A DNA stretch of 40,341 nucleotides from Peptococcaceae bacterium (GTDB lineage: Bacteria > Bacillota > Peptococcia > DRI-13 > PHAD01): positions 1-40,341 of the forward strand of contig JANLFJ010000032.1 of NCBI GenBank assembly GCA_024655825.1, read 5' to 3'. The notes beneath the pieces were generated by a model. The model ran no database searches. It saw nothing but the letters and a program-made list of their open reading frames with translations, and was not told where the DNA came from. Made by a program: the position numbers and the translations under genes. The stretch's first letter is position 1. Each line of letters opens with the position of its first letter. Positions 18,235 to 25,702 of the stretch are shown here, one piece after another.

Positions 18235-18258
18235 GGTAGGACCTTTATAATGACTACC
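18235..18258. repeat. Small inverted repeat upstream of the FAD oxidoreductase
   Basis: GGTAG (18235-18239) and CTACC (18254-18258) flank a 14-base AT-rich core with TTATAA. The position about 80 bases before the FAD oxidoreductase start suits an operator or promoter region, but arms of five bases are weak evidence. Confidence 0.3.
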
Positions 18259-18281
18259 AGCCCTTGATTTGCTGAGAACAC

Positions 18282-18326
18282 CCATAAATGATGACAGGTA
18301 GTACCCTGCCATCGCCACATTTATGG
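18282..18326. repeat. Nested inverted repeat in the 250-base gap
   Basis: CCATAAATG (18282-18290) pairs perfectly with CATTTATGG (18318-18326); inside, CAGG and CCTG form a second stem. It lies after the small CxxC gene and before the FAD oxidoreductase start, so it may end or stabilise the selenoprotein operon transcript. No T-run follows on the minus strand. Confidence 0.5.
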
Positions 18327-18410
18327 ACAGTATCAGACAATACAAGCAATCCAGGATCACCGGGACTTAACCAGCGATTGCGGCAATTATTGGGCACACC
18401 TGTACTCGAG

Positions 18411-18638
18411 TTAATCCGGCATTGTAACAATCAGCCTTCTGTACTGGACACCCTTTTCCTGCAGCTCGGACGCAATTATTTTTTCCAAAACGGCCCTGGA
18501 GGTCAGACACTCTTTACAGGCATCAGGTCCGGCTTCGATTATTACCTCGATGTCGCCGTCGGCGGTTTGCCCGGCTTTAAGTACATATCCTTGCACAGCC
18601 AAGGAATCAGCAGTATCGCTCAAAGCTTCCTTCAGCAT
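18411..18638 (-). CDS. Small conserved-looking CxxC protein
   Basis: 75-residue soluble protein of unknown function. The only clear motif is ACKECL near residue 41, a CxxC that could bind a metal or cycle between thiol and disulfide; the rest is predicted to be mixed strand and helix. AAGGGACGG precedes ATG 18638. It starts 48 bases after the UGSC selenoprotein gene and ends the operon, so it is probably a partner of that protein, for instance a thiol carrier or assembly factor. I do not recognise a family. Confidence 0.65.
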   Translation of the reverse strand: MLKEALSDTADSLAVQGYVLKAGQTADGDIEVIIEAGPDACKECLTSRAVLEKIIASELQEKGVQYRRLIVTMPD

Positions 18639-18686
18639 TTGCCGTCCCTTCTTTCGTCCCAGCTTTTGAATCCGTATGTTCCTTAT

Positions 18687-20324
18687 CTATCTCCATTTAT
18701 CAATCGATTTGGTCACTCCGAGCATCGGAGAAGCCGCATCAAAGATCATGAAATATGGATTCGTTTGCCCGCCCACCACCACAATCGAAATGGCTTCCGG
18801 CCTGTTGTATTTTGGTATCATGACCTCGGGAGCGAGATACTGGTACCATCTAGGATACAGGTTGTGGCGAACATCCACCGTATAGATGAAGCTGTTTCTC
18901 CATTCTTCTATGCTCCGTTGCAGGCTCAACCACATGAATTCCTGCACGTCTTTTTTGCTCATCCCTTGTTCGGCAATCTGTTTGGCCAACAGGGGATCCA
19001 ACAGTATGACCAGGCCCCGCCAGGGATTAAAGCCGATGGCGCTGTCCATATTCCTGGCGGTCCAAACCATGTTGTCGAGACCGAGCCCTTTGCCGCTAAG
19101 GGGAGTGGAACGAAAGCCCCATGTCTTGAAGAGCGTAATCGTGCTTTCTTCCGGCTTATACCCTTTGTCCACATGGAACGGCTGCCACGGGCTCTCTGCT
19201 TCATTTTCGGAAAAGGAAAACCCGTACTTCAGAGGGTTGCCCTGGGAGGAGACATTGCGGTTGCTCGGATTGGACCCTCCCAAATTGATCAGGAACAACC
19301 TTATTGCCCGTCCGATTGTCGCATTGGCGCAATTGCCGGTCCCCAACGCATTTATCCCGCAATTCATGCCTATTTCCCCGGCGTAAGGGCCGTTGATGAA
19401 CCCCCAATAAGCGAAGGAATTTGTGCTGCCGGCATCCGACTCCGTGTCCAGGCTTGGTTCGGTCATCGCTTCGGCCGCCGCCAACAAAACCGGCATGTAT
19501 TCCGGCAGGCAACCCGCCATGACCCCGTTGATGGCCACTTTTTCCACCGTGACTTCCCACTTTTCGGGATCCATCCTACCAATGATCTCATCAGGAGAAT
19601 GGCTCGTTCCCTTGAGCATCTCTTTCACTCTATCCTCGGTAGGCGGAATAACCGGCAGACCATCGCTCATCGCCATGTCCACAAAACTTTTGTGCACCTG
19701 CCACAGTGTCCCTTCCATTACGACCCTCGGCCGGGGCGTCGCCTTGATAACACCGGTTTCCTGCTCTTCAGGGGTGAGCGGAGAGGTCAGCCCTCGTACA
19801 ATGTCCTCATAAGCCGCCTCGAGCTTGGCAGGGATCGTCTTCTCGTCGACGTCGGCGATGGGGTGAGGCAGGGCCACCATCCTCACGCGGGGCATCTTGT
19901 AAATCTCGGCGGCTGCTTTGGCGTCCCGCCTGAACGGCGTCGTGATTATTGCCACCGTCGGAATGCCGAGCCTTTCAATTCTAATCTGCATGTGGATACA
20001 CCACATGGTGCAGGTCCCTCAGTCACCGAGAGCCACTATTGCGGCGTCCGCCCTCTCTTCGATGGTTTTCCACCACTCCTCGCTTTCCGGTTTCATAAAG
20101 CTGGTGTTCTTGGGGTAATAAACCAGACGGGCCGACGGCACCCTTTTCTCCATCATTTCCATTGCTGTCTTTAACAGGACATCTGATCCCGGTTTCCCAA
20201 TATCGACAAAGAAGACCGTCTTGTCGTCGAGTGCCGCCAGCCGTTTGCTGGGAGGCAGGTACTCAATGTCGGGCGGATTGCCTCGAGGATCCAGGCATCG
20301 ATAAACGCAATCCCTATTCTCCAA
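18687..20324 (-). CDS. UGSC-type selenoprotein, 545 aa (in-frame UGA = Sec102)
   Basis: The reading frame is interrupted by one TGA at 20019-20021 and continues in the same frame to 18687. With selenocysteine the junction reads GD-U-GTCTMWCIHMQ, giving 545 residues with Sec102 and Cys105. The N-terminal ~170 residues match the UGSC family ((seleno)proteins with a U/C-G-S/T-C motif after a Rossmann-like strand, followed by ERLGIPTVAI). Residues ~203-545 form a second domain I cannot assign; it contains SDGLPVIPPTEDRV and AINGVMAGCLPEYMPVL (Cys272) and MNCGINALGTGNCANA. A hairpin directly after the UGA fits a bacterial SECIS. The TTG start at 20324 has AAGGAG nine bases upstream. It follows a QueG-like iron-sulfur gene by 34 bases. 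A thiol/selenol redox or reductive-cleavage role is likely; the substrate is unknown. Confidence 0.85.
19989..20007 (-). promoter_or_regulatory. Putative bacterial SECIS element of the UGSC gene
   Basis: Bases +15 to +33 counted from the T of the UGA form CATGTGG-TGTAT-CCACATG, a perfect 7-bp stem with a 5-base loop containing G. This is the position and shape that SelB recognises in bacterial selenoprotein mRNAs, supporting Sec insertion rather than a stop. Confidence 0.7.
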
Positions 20325-20358
20325 TTTGAATCACTCCTTGGACCAGTCGATTTGTTTA

Positions 20359-21252
20359 TCAGGATTGAGCATAAAACATTTCTTTGCTGGACTGCTTCCC
20401 TTTTACGCAGTGAACCAGGCATTCGTTGCAGTTCTGGTAGCCCATGTATTTGGTCGACAGCTGCATATAATAGTCGATGTCCGGGTACATTTGTCTATAT
20501 TTGGGCACAAGTTGCACCGCTTCCGCAATGCTGTTGCATTTCATCCAGTCTTCCGGCGGCTGCTGCCCGCCGCTCCCCTTGTACAACCCCCAGGAGGCTC
20601 CCCACACGCATCTCAACCGATTGAACCCTTCGCCGGTTTCGTTAATGGCATGCACCGGGCACCGCCGGGCAGCATTGCAGACGGCGCACCCCTCGCAGCC
20701 CTGTCGTCCGGTTTGAGGGCCGTCAATCTCGAGCGCCGCGCTGGTTATAACAGCTGCGAAAAAGACCCGGGGCCCATATTGGGGGGTAATAATCAGCATG
20801 TGGCGCCCAAATTCTCCCAAACCAGCTTGTTCGGCGGCTTTCCGCAGGGATATGGTGCCGACCCACCTCTTTTCGTCCCTGCCGTGCGAGGGGGAAACAG
20901 GCACGGCTATATAGCCTGTTTTTTCGATGAAATACGCCAGGTCGAACACCAGGTGCTGCAGATTAAAGAACATGGTCATGTACGACGCCACCGACACCCC
21001 GCCGTTAACGACCTCCAGCTCATCTATCGGCCCGTCAAAGGGAGGGTGCGGGATTTCCAACGCGCCGTAAGGCATGCGCCTGGCGACCACGACCACCGAG
21101 CGCGCCTGCGGCAAAATGCGGAACGGTGAAGGGTGACCGTCCGGCGACCCGTCCAGGGACGCCGGATCGGTGATCCCGACCAGGTCGGCGCCAAGTCTTA
21201 TCGCCGTATTTTTGACCTCGTTCGTCAGCGCTTTCTTCATCCCACTGGACAT
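20359..21252 (-). CDS. QueG-like iron-sulfur protein
   Basis: 297-residue soluble protein resembling the iron-sulfur half of epoxyqueuosine reductase and reductive-dehalogenase-type proteins. The N-terminal KNTAIRLGADLVGIT and QARSVVVVARRMPYGAL, and the central AGLGEFGRHMLIITPQYGPRVFF, are family landmarks. A cluster motif Cys186-X2-Cys189-X2-Cys192-X4-Cys197-Pro is followed by further cysteines at RLRCVWG and CNECLVHC, enough for a second cluster. It is shorter than QueG and lies in a TRAP/selenoprotein operon, so tRNA modification is unlikely; electron transfer to the UGSC selenoprotein is a better guess. ATG 21252 or TTG 21255 may start it (AAGGG upstream). Corrinoid binding cannot be judged from the sequence. 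Confidence 0.82.
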   Translation of the reverse strand: MSSGMKKALTNEVKNTAIRLGADLVGITDPASLDGSPDGHPSPFRILPQARSVVVVARRMPYGALEIPHPPFDGPIDELEVVNGGVSVASYMTMFFNLQHLVFDLAYFIEKTGYIAVPVSPSHGRDEKRWVGTISLRKAAEQAGLGEFGRHMLIITPQYGPRVFFAAVITSAALEIDGPQTGRQGCEGCAVCNAARRCPVHAINETGEGFNRLRCVWGASWGLYKGSGGQQPPEDWMKCNSIAEAVQLVPKYRQMYPDIDYYMQLSTKYMGYQNCNECLVHCVKGKQSSKEMFYAQS

Positions 21253-21312
21253 CAAATGTCACGCCCTTAATAATTTTATTTTTTCCTCCAGTTTTTTCCC
21301 GCAGCGTCAACA

Positions 21313-22359
21313 TCACTTCAGTTTATTAAACGCATCGATCAACTCGGCCCCTTCCGACCCGGCAATCTTCTTGACTTCTTCCATCAGGGGCGCCGCCTTG
21401 GAGTTGAACGCCGCATTCTCGGCATCGTTCAGGACATACGCGGTGCACTTGGCGTCGCTCAGCACCTTTTTGAACTTATCGCGTTCGTCGACAATGAGCT
21501 TCATGCTGTAGACCTTGAATTTCTCCATCGCCCGGTCGATGGCGTCCTGCTGGTCTTTGGTCAAGCTGTTCCATTTCTTTTGGTTCATCATCACGCCGAC
21601 AAAGGTCTCCTGCTGGTTATTAAAAGTGATATACGGCGCCGATTCATAAAGTTTGAAGGTGTTGGTCGCTATCCAAGTGGTATACGCCGCGTCCACCGTC
21701 CCCCGCTGAAGGGCTGTCGGCAGATCGCCAATCGGAACGGTGACCGGGGCTCCTCCCCACAATTTGACGGCCTCGCCCGCCCATTTGCCGGCTGTCCGTA
21801 TCTTCAATCCCTTGAAGTCCGCCGGCGTCTTCAGGACCTTCTTTTTAGAGACATACACCATCGTGTCTTGCCCGATCGGTCCGAGGTACTTAACCCCGTA
21901 TTTATCGAAAATCTTTTTCACAATGGGCGTGGTCAATTTGTCAAAATCCGTAAACTTGTTGCCAGGATAAGCCCCCGGTATTTCAAAAGGCGTCAACTCT
22001 TTCATCGTGGGTGTAAGGTTGGCCACCTGGAAGTGCGCAATATCCACGTTGCCGGCCTGTATCGCTTCGAGCGCGCCCGCATCCGACACCAGGCTGCCGG
22101 CAGGGCTAACTTTTACCTTAAGCTGCCCTTTGCTTTCTTCTTCAATGGTCCTCGCCAAATATTCATAACTGAGGCCGCTGATGCCGTTGGGCGGCTGGCT
22201 GTGACTGAGTTGCAAGGTAACGGGCTGGGGTTGAGCCGTGTTTCCCGCGGCTGGCGCTTTATCAGCGGCCGGTTTTTGCTGGCAGCCGGCCGCAAAAACA
22301 AGGGCCACCACCACCAAGAATACAAGTGCCTGGATGGCGTAATTTTTTTTCATTGCCAT
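21313..22359 (-). CDS. dctP: TRAP transporter solute-binding lipoprotein DctP (set 2)
   Basis: 348-residue DctP-family binding protein. The signal sequence with lipobox FAAGC makes it a lipoprotein; a Pro/Ala-rich linker follows. The ligand-binding stretch LKIRTAGKWAGEAVKLWGG and PVTVPIGDLPTALQR closely repeat those of sets 1 and 3, so the three proteins should bind similar anions. The start is ATG 22359 with GGAGG seven bases upstream; the frame is open 39 codons further, but that part is untranslated leader. It lies between dctM and the QueG-like gene and so couples uptake to the iron-sulfur/selenoprotein pair. Confidence 0.93.
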   Translation of the reverse strand: MAMKKNYAIQALVFLVVVALVFAAGCQQKPAADKAPAAGNTAQPQPVTLQLSHSQPPNGISGLSYEYLARTIEEESKGQLKVKVSPAGSLVSDAGALEAIQAGNVDIAHFQVANLTPTMKELTPFEIPGAYPGNKFTDFDKLTTPIVKKIFDKYGVKYLGPIGQDTMVYVSKKKVLKTPADFKGLKIRTAGKWAGEAVKLWGGAPVTVPIGDLPTALQRGTVDAAYTTWIATNTFKLYESAPYITFNNQQETFVGVMMNQKKWNSLTKDQQDAIDRAMEKFKVYSMKLIVDERDKFKKVLSDAKCTAYVLNDAENAAFNSKAAPLMEEVKKIAGSEGAELIDAFNKLK

Positions 22360-22506
22360 TCTTATTCCTCCCCAAATTTTAATTTTTTGAAAACTCAAGG
22401 ACCAGGGTTGGACGCTTCGCCAGAGGCTCCTGAAAAATACCCGTTCCAGTCTTAGATATGCCTGTCCCTCCACCACCTCTTTTCCTTTTTTTGTTCTCTA
22501 TTCGCC

Positions 22507-23847
22507 TTACATCTTCGAGGGCAAATAGGTTGCTATCTCCGGGAAAACCGTCAGAATGGCCAAGGCCAAAGTGAGCAGTATAACGAAAGGCAAGGCGCCG
22601 ACGATCACTTTTTGCATCGGTATGTCACATGACGACTTGATAATGAAGAGGTTAAAACCGACCGGCGGAGTGATCATGCCGATTTCCACGCACAAGGTGG
22701 AAACTACTCCCAGCCAAATGGGATCAAACCCCAGAGCTATGAGGGTGGGATAAATGAACGGTATGGTTAAAATGACCATGCTGCCCGGATCCATCAAGCA
22801 TCCCATAATGTACCACAAGCCGTACAACAAGACGATAACCACATATTTGTTGATTCCAATCCCCACAATCAAATCTGCGATGTCCTGGGCCAGGCCAAGG
22901 TAGCCGACGGCATAGCTCAGCGACATCCCAAAAATCACCAAAAACAGAATCATTGTGCTTGTGCGGGCTGTGGCTGTAAGCACATCCGTCAGAAGCGGTT
23001 TGGAGAATCTTCTTAACAGCAAAACGATCATCAAGGCTCCTATGCCGCCAATTCCGGCTGATTCCGTGGGGGTAGCCCAGCCTGTATACAAGGAACCCAA
23101 CACCAGAAGTATCAAAATTGCGGGAGGTATGATCAGTTTAAAATCCTGGTAAACAGTGGTGCGGCCGGAGATATCGTCGATTTTGGGGTTGGCCGCCTCC
23201 GCAGCCGCCTTCTGTTCTGCTGCTGCCAATCCTTGTTCGATCAGCTTGGGGTTCAATTTAACCCTGATCATTATGAAGATGCACAGCATGGCGCTTAACA
23301 TGAGACCAGGCAAAATCCCCGCGATCAGCAGCTTGGCAATGGAATTCTCGGTAATGATGCCATACATGACAAAGGGGATACTGGGAGGAATCATAATCCC
23401 CAACGTGCCGGCAGCAGCCACCACCCCTGCCGCGAACTCCTGCCTGTATCCCCGTGCGACCATCTGCGCGATGGATACCCGGCCGATGGCCGCCGCCGTG
23501 GCAGGGCTTGATCCGCAGAGGGCGGCGAAAATGCTGCACCCTAGCGTGGCACTAATGGCCAAGCCGCCTTTGATCTTGTGGAGATATTTGTTTAAGACCG
23601 TAAAGATATCTGCCGCAACGTTCCCCTTAGCCAGGAATTCGGCCATCAGAATAAACAGCGGCACCACCACCTGGTTAATGCTTATCCCTTGCTCATAAGC
23701 GATACGGCTTATTTGTGAGACCTGAGACGGATTCATGAAGAGTACGATGGAGGCGATGGTGGTGAAACCCAGAGCAAAGGCGACCGGTGTGCCAATAAGA
23801 ATTGAAATCAAAAGGATCGCTATTATGACGGCCAAAACCGTTAACAA
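22507..23847 (-). CDS. dctM: TRAP transporter large permease DctM (set 2)
   Basis: 446-residue polytopic membrane protein, the ion-coupled large subunit. Signatures are GTPVAFALGFTTIAS, LCGSSPATAAAIGRVSIAQM and the C-terminal MDPGSMVILTIPFIYPTLI with CVEIGMITPPVGFN. It starts with TTG at 23847, GGAGG seven bases upstream. It is very close to DctM of set 1, including the shared ITENSIAKLLIAGILPGL segment, so the two sets arose by duplication. A charged, Ala/Lys-rich cytoplasmic loop near residue 225 differs between the copies. Confidence 0.93.
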   Translation of the reverse strand: MLTVLAVIIAILLISILIGTPVAFALGFTTIASIVLFMNPSQVSQISRIAYEQGISINQVVVPLFILMAEFLAKGNVAADIFTVLNKYLHKIKGGLAISATLGCSIFAALCGSSPATAAAIGRVSIAQMVARGYRQEFAAGVVAAAGTLGIMIPPSIPFVMYGIITENSIAKLLIAGILPGLMLSAMLCIFIMIRVKLNPKLIEQGLAAAEQKAAAEAANPKIDDISGRTTVYQDFKLIIPPAILILLVLGSLYTGWATPTESAGIGGIGALMIVLLLRRFSKPLLTDVLTATARTSTMILFLVIFGMSLSYAVGYLGLAQDIADLIVGIGINKYVVIVLLYGLWYIMGCLMDPGSMVILTIPFIYPTLIALGFDPIWLGVVSTLCVEIGMITPPVGFNLFIIKSSCDIPMQKVIVGALPFVILLTLALAILTVFPEIATYLPSKM

Positions 23848-23901
23848 TGTTAGACCTCCCTCGCCATTTTTTAATTCCCGTGTCTCTTTATTCTGATAAT
23901 T

Positions 23902-24405
23902 TTATTGATACTTTTCTCCCCCGCCAAACAAATCAATGATGGCAAAACCAACCGTCAACAGCAGTATCGCCGACCCGACGACTATGGCTGAATATAAGAA
24001 TATGATGGGCACTTGCACATTGGCGATGGTTAGTCTCTTCAGTTCCACCGCCACTATGCTCATTTCAATACTAGTCCATAGCAGAACGGCGATCACCAAC
24101 AGGGAAAGCAAATGACCCACCAGCGACAGCGCCCACTTTGCCGCCCTGCTCCAGCGTCTCCCAATTGCGTCCCGGATAAAGTCCACCGCTACATGGCCCT
24201 TTTCTTGATAAGAATAAGATGTGCCCAAAAAAATGGCCCAAATCAAAACGTACCGGGAAACGTCCATGCTCCAGAATGTCGGGCTGGAGAAAACGCCCCG
24301 CATGATAACTTCCATTACGGACAGCAGTCCGATAATTAAAATCAGCGCCCCGGACAGGATTCCCATCGCCTTGTTAAAATGAGCCAATAAATCCGGATAC
24401 CTCAT
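23902..24405 (-). CDS. dctQ: TRAP transporter small permease DctQ (set 2)
   Basis: 167-residue four-span membrane protein with the DctQ landmarks LIWAIFLGTSYSYQEKGHVA and VDFIRDAIG. ATG 24405 has GGAGG seven bases upstream. It is the first gene of the operon that runs through dctM, dctP, the QueG-like protein, the UGSC selenoprotein and the small CxxC protein. The promoter at 24512-24541 leaves a leader of about 100 bases. Confidence 0.9.
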   Translation of the reverse strand: MRYPDLLAHFNKAMGILSGALILIIGLLSVMEVIMRGVFSSPTFWSMDVSRYVLIWAIFLGTSYSYQEKGHVAVDFIRDAIGRRWSRAAKWALSLVGHLLSLLVIAVLLWTSIEMSIVAVELKRLTIANVQVPIIFLYSAIVVGSAILLLTVGFAIIDLFGGGEKYQ

Positions 24406-24511
24406 CACATCACCTCCAAATGTATTAAGCCCCCCAATTTTCAACTTGCTGCCGTGAGGTGTTGCCGATCTTATCCATCATCTGTGGCCTTAATCGGAAT
24501 ATCTTAATCTT

Positions 24512-24588
24512 ATCTTATCGCCACTTGATTAATTGGTGCAATTTATATTTCTTATTATATTTATCGTTATATCTTATTAATGTCAGCA
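24512..24588 (-). promoter_or_regulatory. Promoter B with conserved upstream block
   Basis: On the minus strand TTGCAC (24536-24541), an 18-base spacer and TAAGAT (24512-24517) give a promoter for the TRAP set 2/UGSC operon. Its elements, spacing and the AT-rich block at 24542-24588 (ATTAATAAGATATAACGATA) match promoter A at 1926-2000 closely, well beyond the -35 and -10 boxes. This points to one activator or repressor acting on both. Confidence 0.65.
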
Positions 24589-24858
24589 ACTTGAAGGCCT
24601 TTTCCCGTTGATTAAAAAGTATGAACCTGTCGGCAAAACGCTTCCTTTCTCTGCGAACAAAAGCGGTCACTAGCCAGGCCAGGTTCAATAAGCTCAACAC
24701 TTATCAGATTGAGAGCCGAGATTTTATCGCCAATGCTTTTTCATTAAATACTGTATTGAAGTTATTATTGTTATATTGTTATTATTCTTTTTATTGGTAT
24801 GACCTTTTAAGTCAATACTAATACATTTGCCGCGCATCGGTCAATAGCTGTACAACGA
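24589..24858. other. Intergenic region without a gene
   Basis: Together with promoter B this gap between grdA and dctQ is 453 bases. It is AT-rich, short frames on both strands lack ribosome binding sites and recognisable products, and I see no convincing T-tailed terminator for the grd operon. Confidence 0.5.
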
Positions 24859-25317
24859 TTAGTACTTTTCTCTCGCCTCGCGCAGCACCCTGCAGATGCC
24901 TTCCTTGTCCAACGACAGCTCCATCAATCCCACATGCTCCTGGTAAACGTCCTGAGGGATTGCTTCTTTTATCTCATCTTCCAAAATGTGGTACACCGGC
25001 AAGCGCAGGGCTACCCCCGCCAGCGGCCCGGCATAAGTCGGGTCCCCGGCAATTACGGTTTCGGCATAAATGTCCGCGCTGTCAGGGTCTGGACAGCCCA
25101 GTATCACCATCAAATCCTCGTTTCCGTACTTCTCAGCCGCCTTCTTCAGTTCTTCCTGGACCAACTGGTCCATCGCGCCGGCAGCAGTTCAGACAAAGCA
25201 CTGGGTATCCATATAAACGACTTCGGCACCGGCCGCTTTAAGACACTCGGCTATGGCCAGCGCCTGGACGCCATCCCTTTCTCCCAACACAAACATCTTT
25301 TTCCCTTTCAGTTCCAT
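24859..25317 (-). CDS. grdA: Glycine reductase component A selenoprotein GrdA (Sec43)
   Basis: 152-residue selenoprotein A. Two frame segments join through a TGA at 25189-25191; read as Sec the junction is [12 protein letters not shown], the hallmark of GrdA. The N-terminal [25 protein letters not shown] and the C-terminal [30 protein letters not shown] agree with the family. GrdA takes the carboxymethyl group from component B as a Se-carboxymethyl selenoether and passes it to component C while a selenide-sulfide forms with Cys40 of the CFVU motif. ATG 25317 (GGACGGAG upstream) gives Sec43, close to the family position. It is the last gene of the operon, 46 bases after thioredoxin. Confidence 0.95.
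25157..25172 (-). promoter_or_regulatory. Putative bacterial SECIS element of grdA
   Basis: Bases +20 to +35 from the UGA form TGGACC-AGTT-GGTCCA, a perfect 6-bp stem with a 4-base loop containing G, within the window where bacterial SECIS hairpins occur. Confidence 0.7.
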
Positions 25318-25363
25318 GCTTCTCCGTCCTTTCCCTTTCATGTCTGGTACCTTTTCAAATGCC

Positions 25364-25681
25364 TCAGGCAATGTCGTCAATCAGGTTTCTGATATCCTGG
25401 ACAGTCAAATGCTGGCCAGCCAATCTCGCCACTTCTTGGCCATCTTTGAACACCAGGAAGGCGGGCAGCCCCATCACGCGATGTTCGATGCACAGCCTGC
25501 GGTTTTCAGCACTGTTTATTTTAACTATTTTAACCCTGTCCTTAAACGCCTCGGCCAGCCTTTCCACTTCCGGCATCAGCTTCAGGCAAGGCTGGCAAGA
25601 CGGGCCCCAAAAATCCACAATCACCGGTTGAGTCGCTTGAAGCACCTCCTCCTCAAAGTTTTCCTTGCTGACCTGAATCAT
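25364..25681 (-). CDS. trxA: Thioredoxin with CQPC active site
   Basis: 105-residue thioredoxin. The active site reads WGPSCQPC in place of the usual WCGPC, and the cis-Pro loop [13 protein letters not shown] is normal. In glycine reductase operons a dedicated thioredoxin re-reduces the oxidised selenide-sulfide of GrdA, and such thioredoxins are known to carry non-canonical active sites. It sits between grdC and grdA, as expected for that role. ATG 25681 has GGAGG seven bases upstream. No thioredoxin reductase gene is in the window, so reduction must come from elsewhere, or from the iron-sulfur proteins of the operon. Confidence 0.92.
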   Translation of the reverse strand: MIQVSKENFEEEVLQATQPVIVDFWGPSCQPCLKLMPEVERLAEAFKDRVKIVKINSAENRRLCIEHRVMGLPAFLVFKDGQEVARLAGQHLTVQDIRNLIDDIA

Positions 25682-25702
25682 CCAAATCCCTCCTTGCTGA
25701 TT

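Noticed and set aside
20019-20021. TGA as a true stop or a pseudogene mark in the UGSC gene
   Set aside because: The frame continues without shift into a matching family sequence, Sec is expected at this motif, and a SECIS-like hairpin follows directly.
18288-20174. 628-codon open frame on the plus strand
   Set aside because: It runs antisense through the UGSC selenoprotein and CxxC genes, which have ribosome binding sites and family motifs; the long frame is a by-product of their codon use. Only its first ~120 bases are outside known genes.
20359-21252. Calling this gene queG (tRNA epoxyqueuosine reductase)
   Set aside because: It is shorter, sits in a transporter/selenoprotein operon, and its second cluster region differs; only family resemblance is supported.
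24515-24821. Short frames of 61 and 66 codons in the grdA-dctQ gap
   Set aside because: They lack ribosome binding sites and motifs, and the minus-strand one covers the promoter elements.
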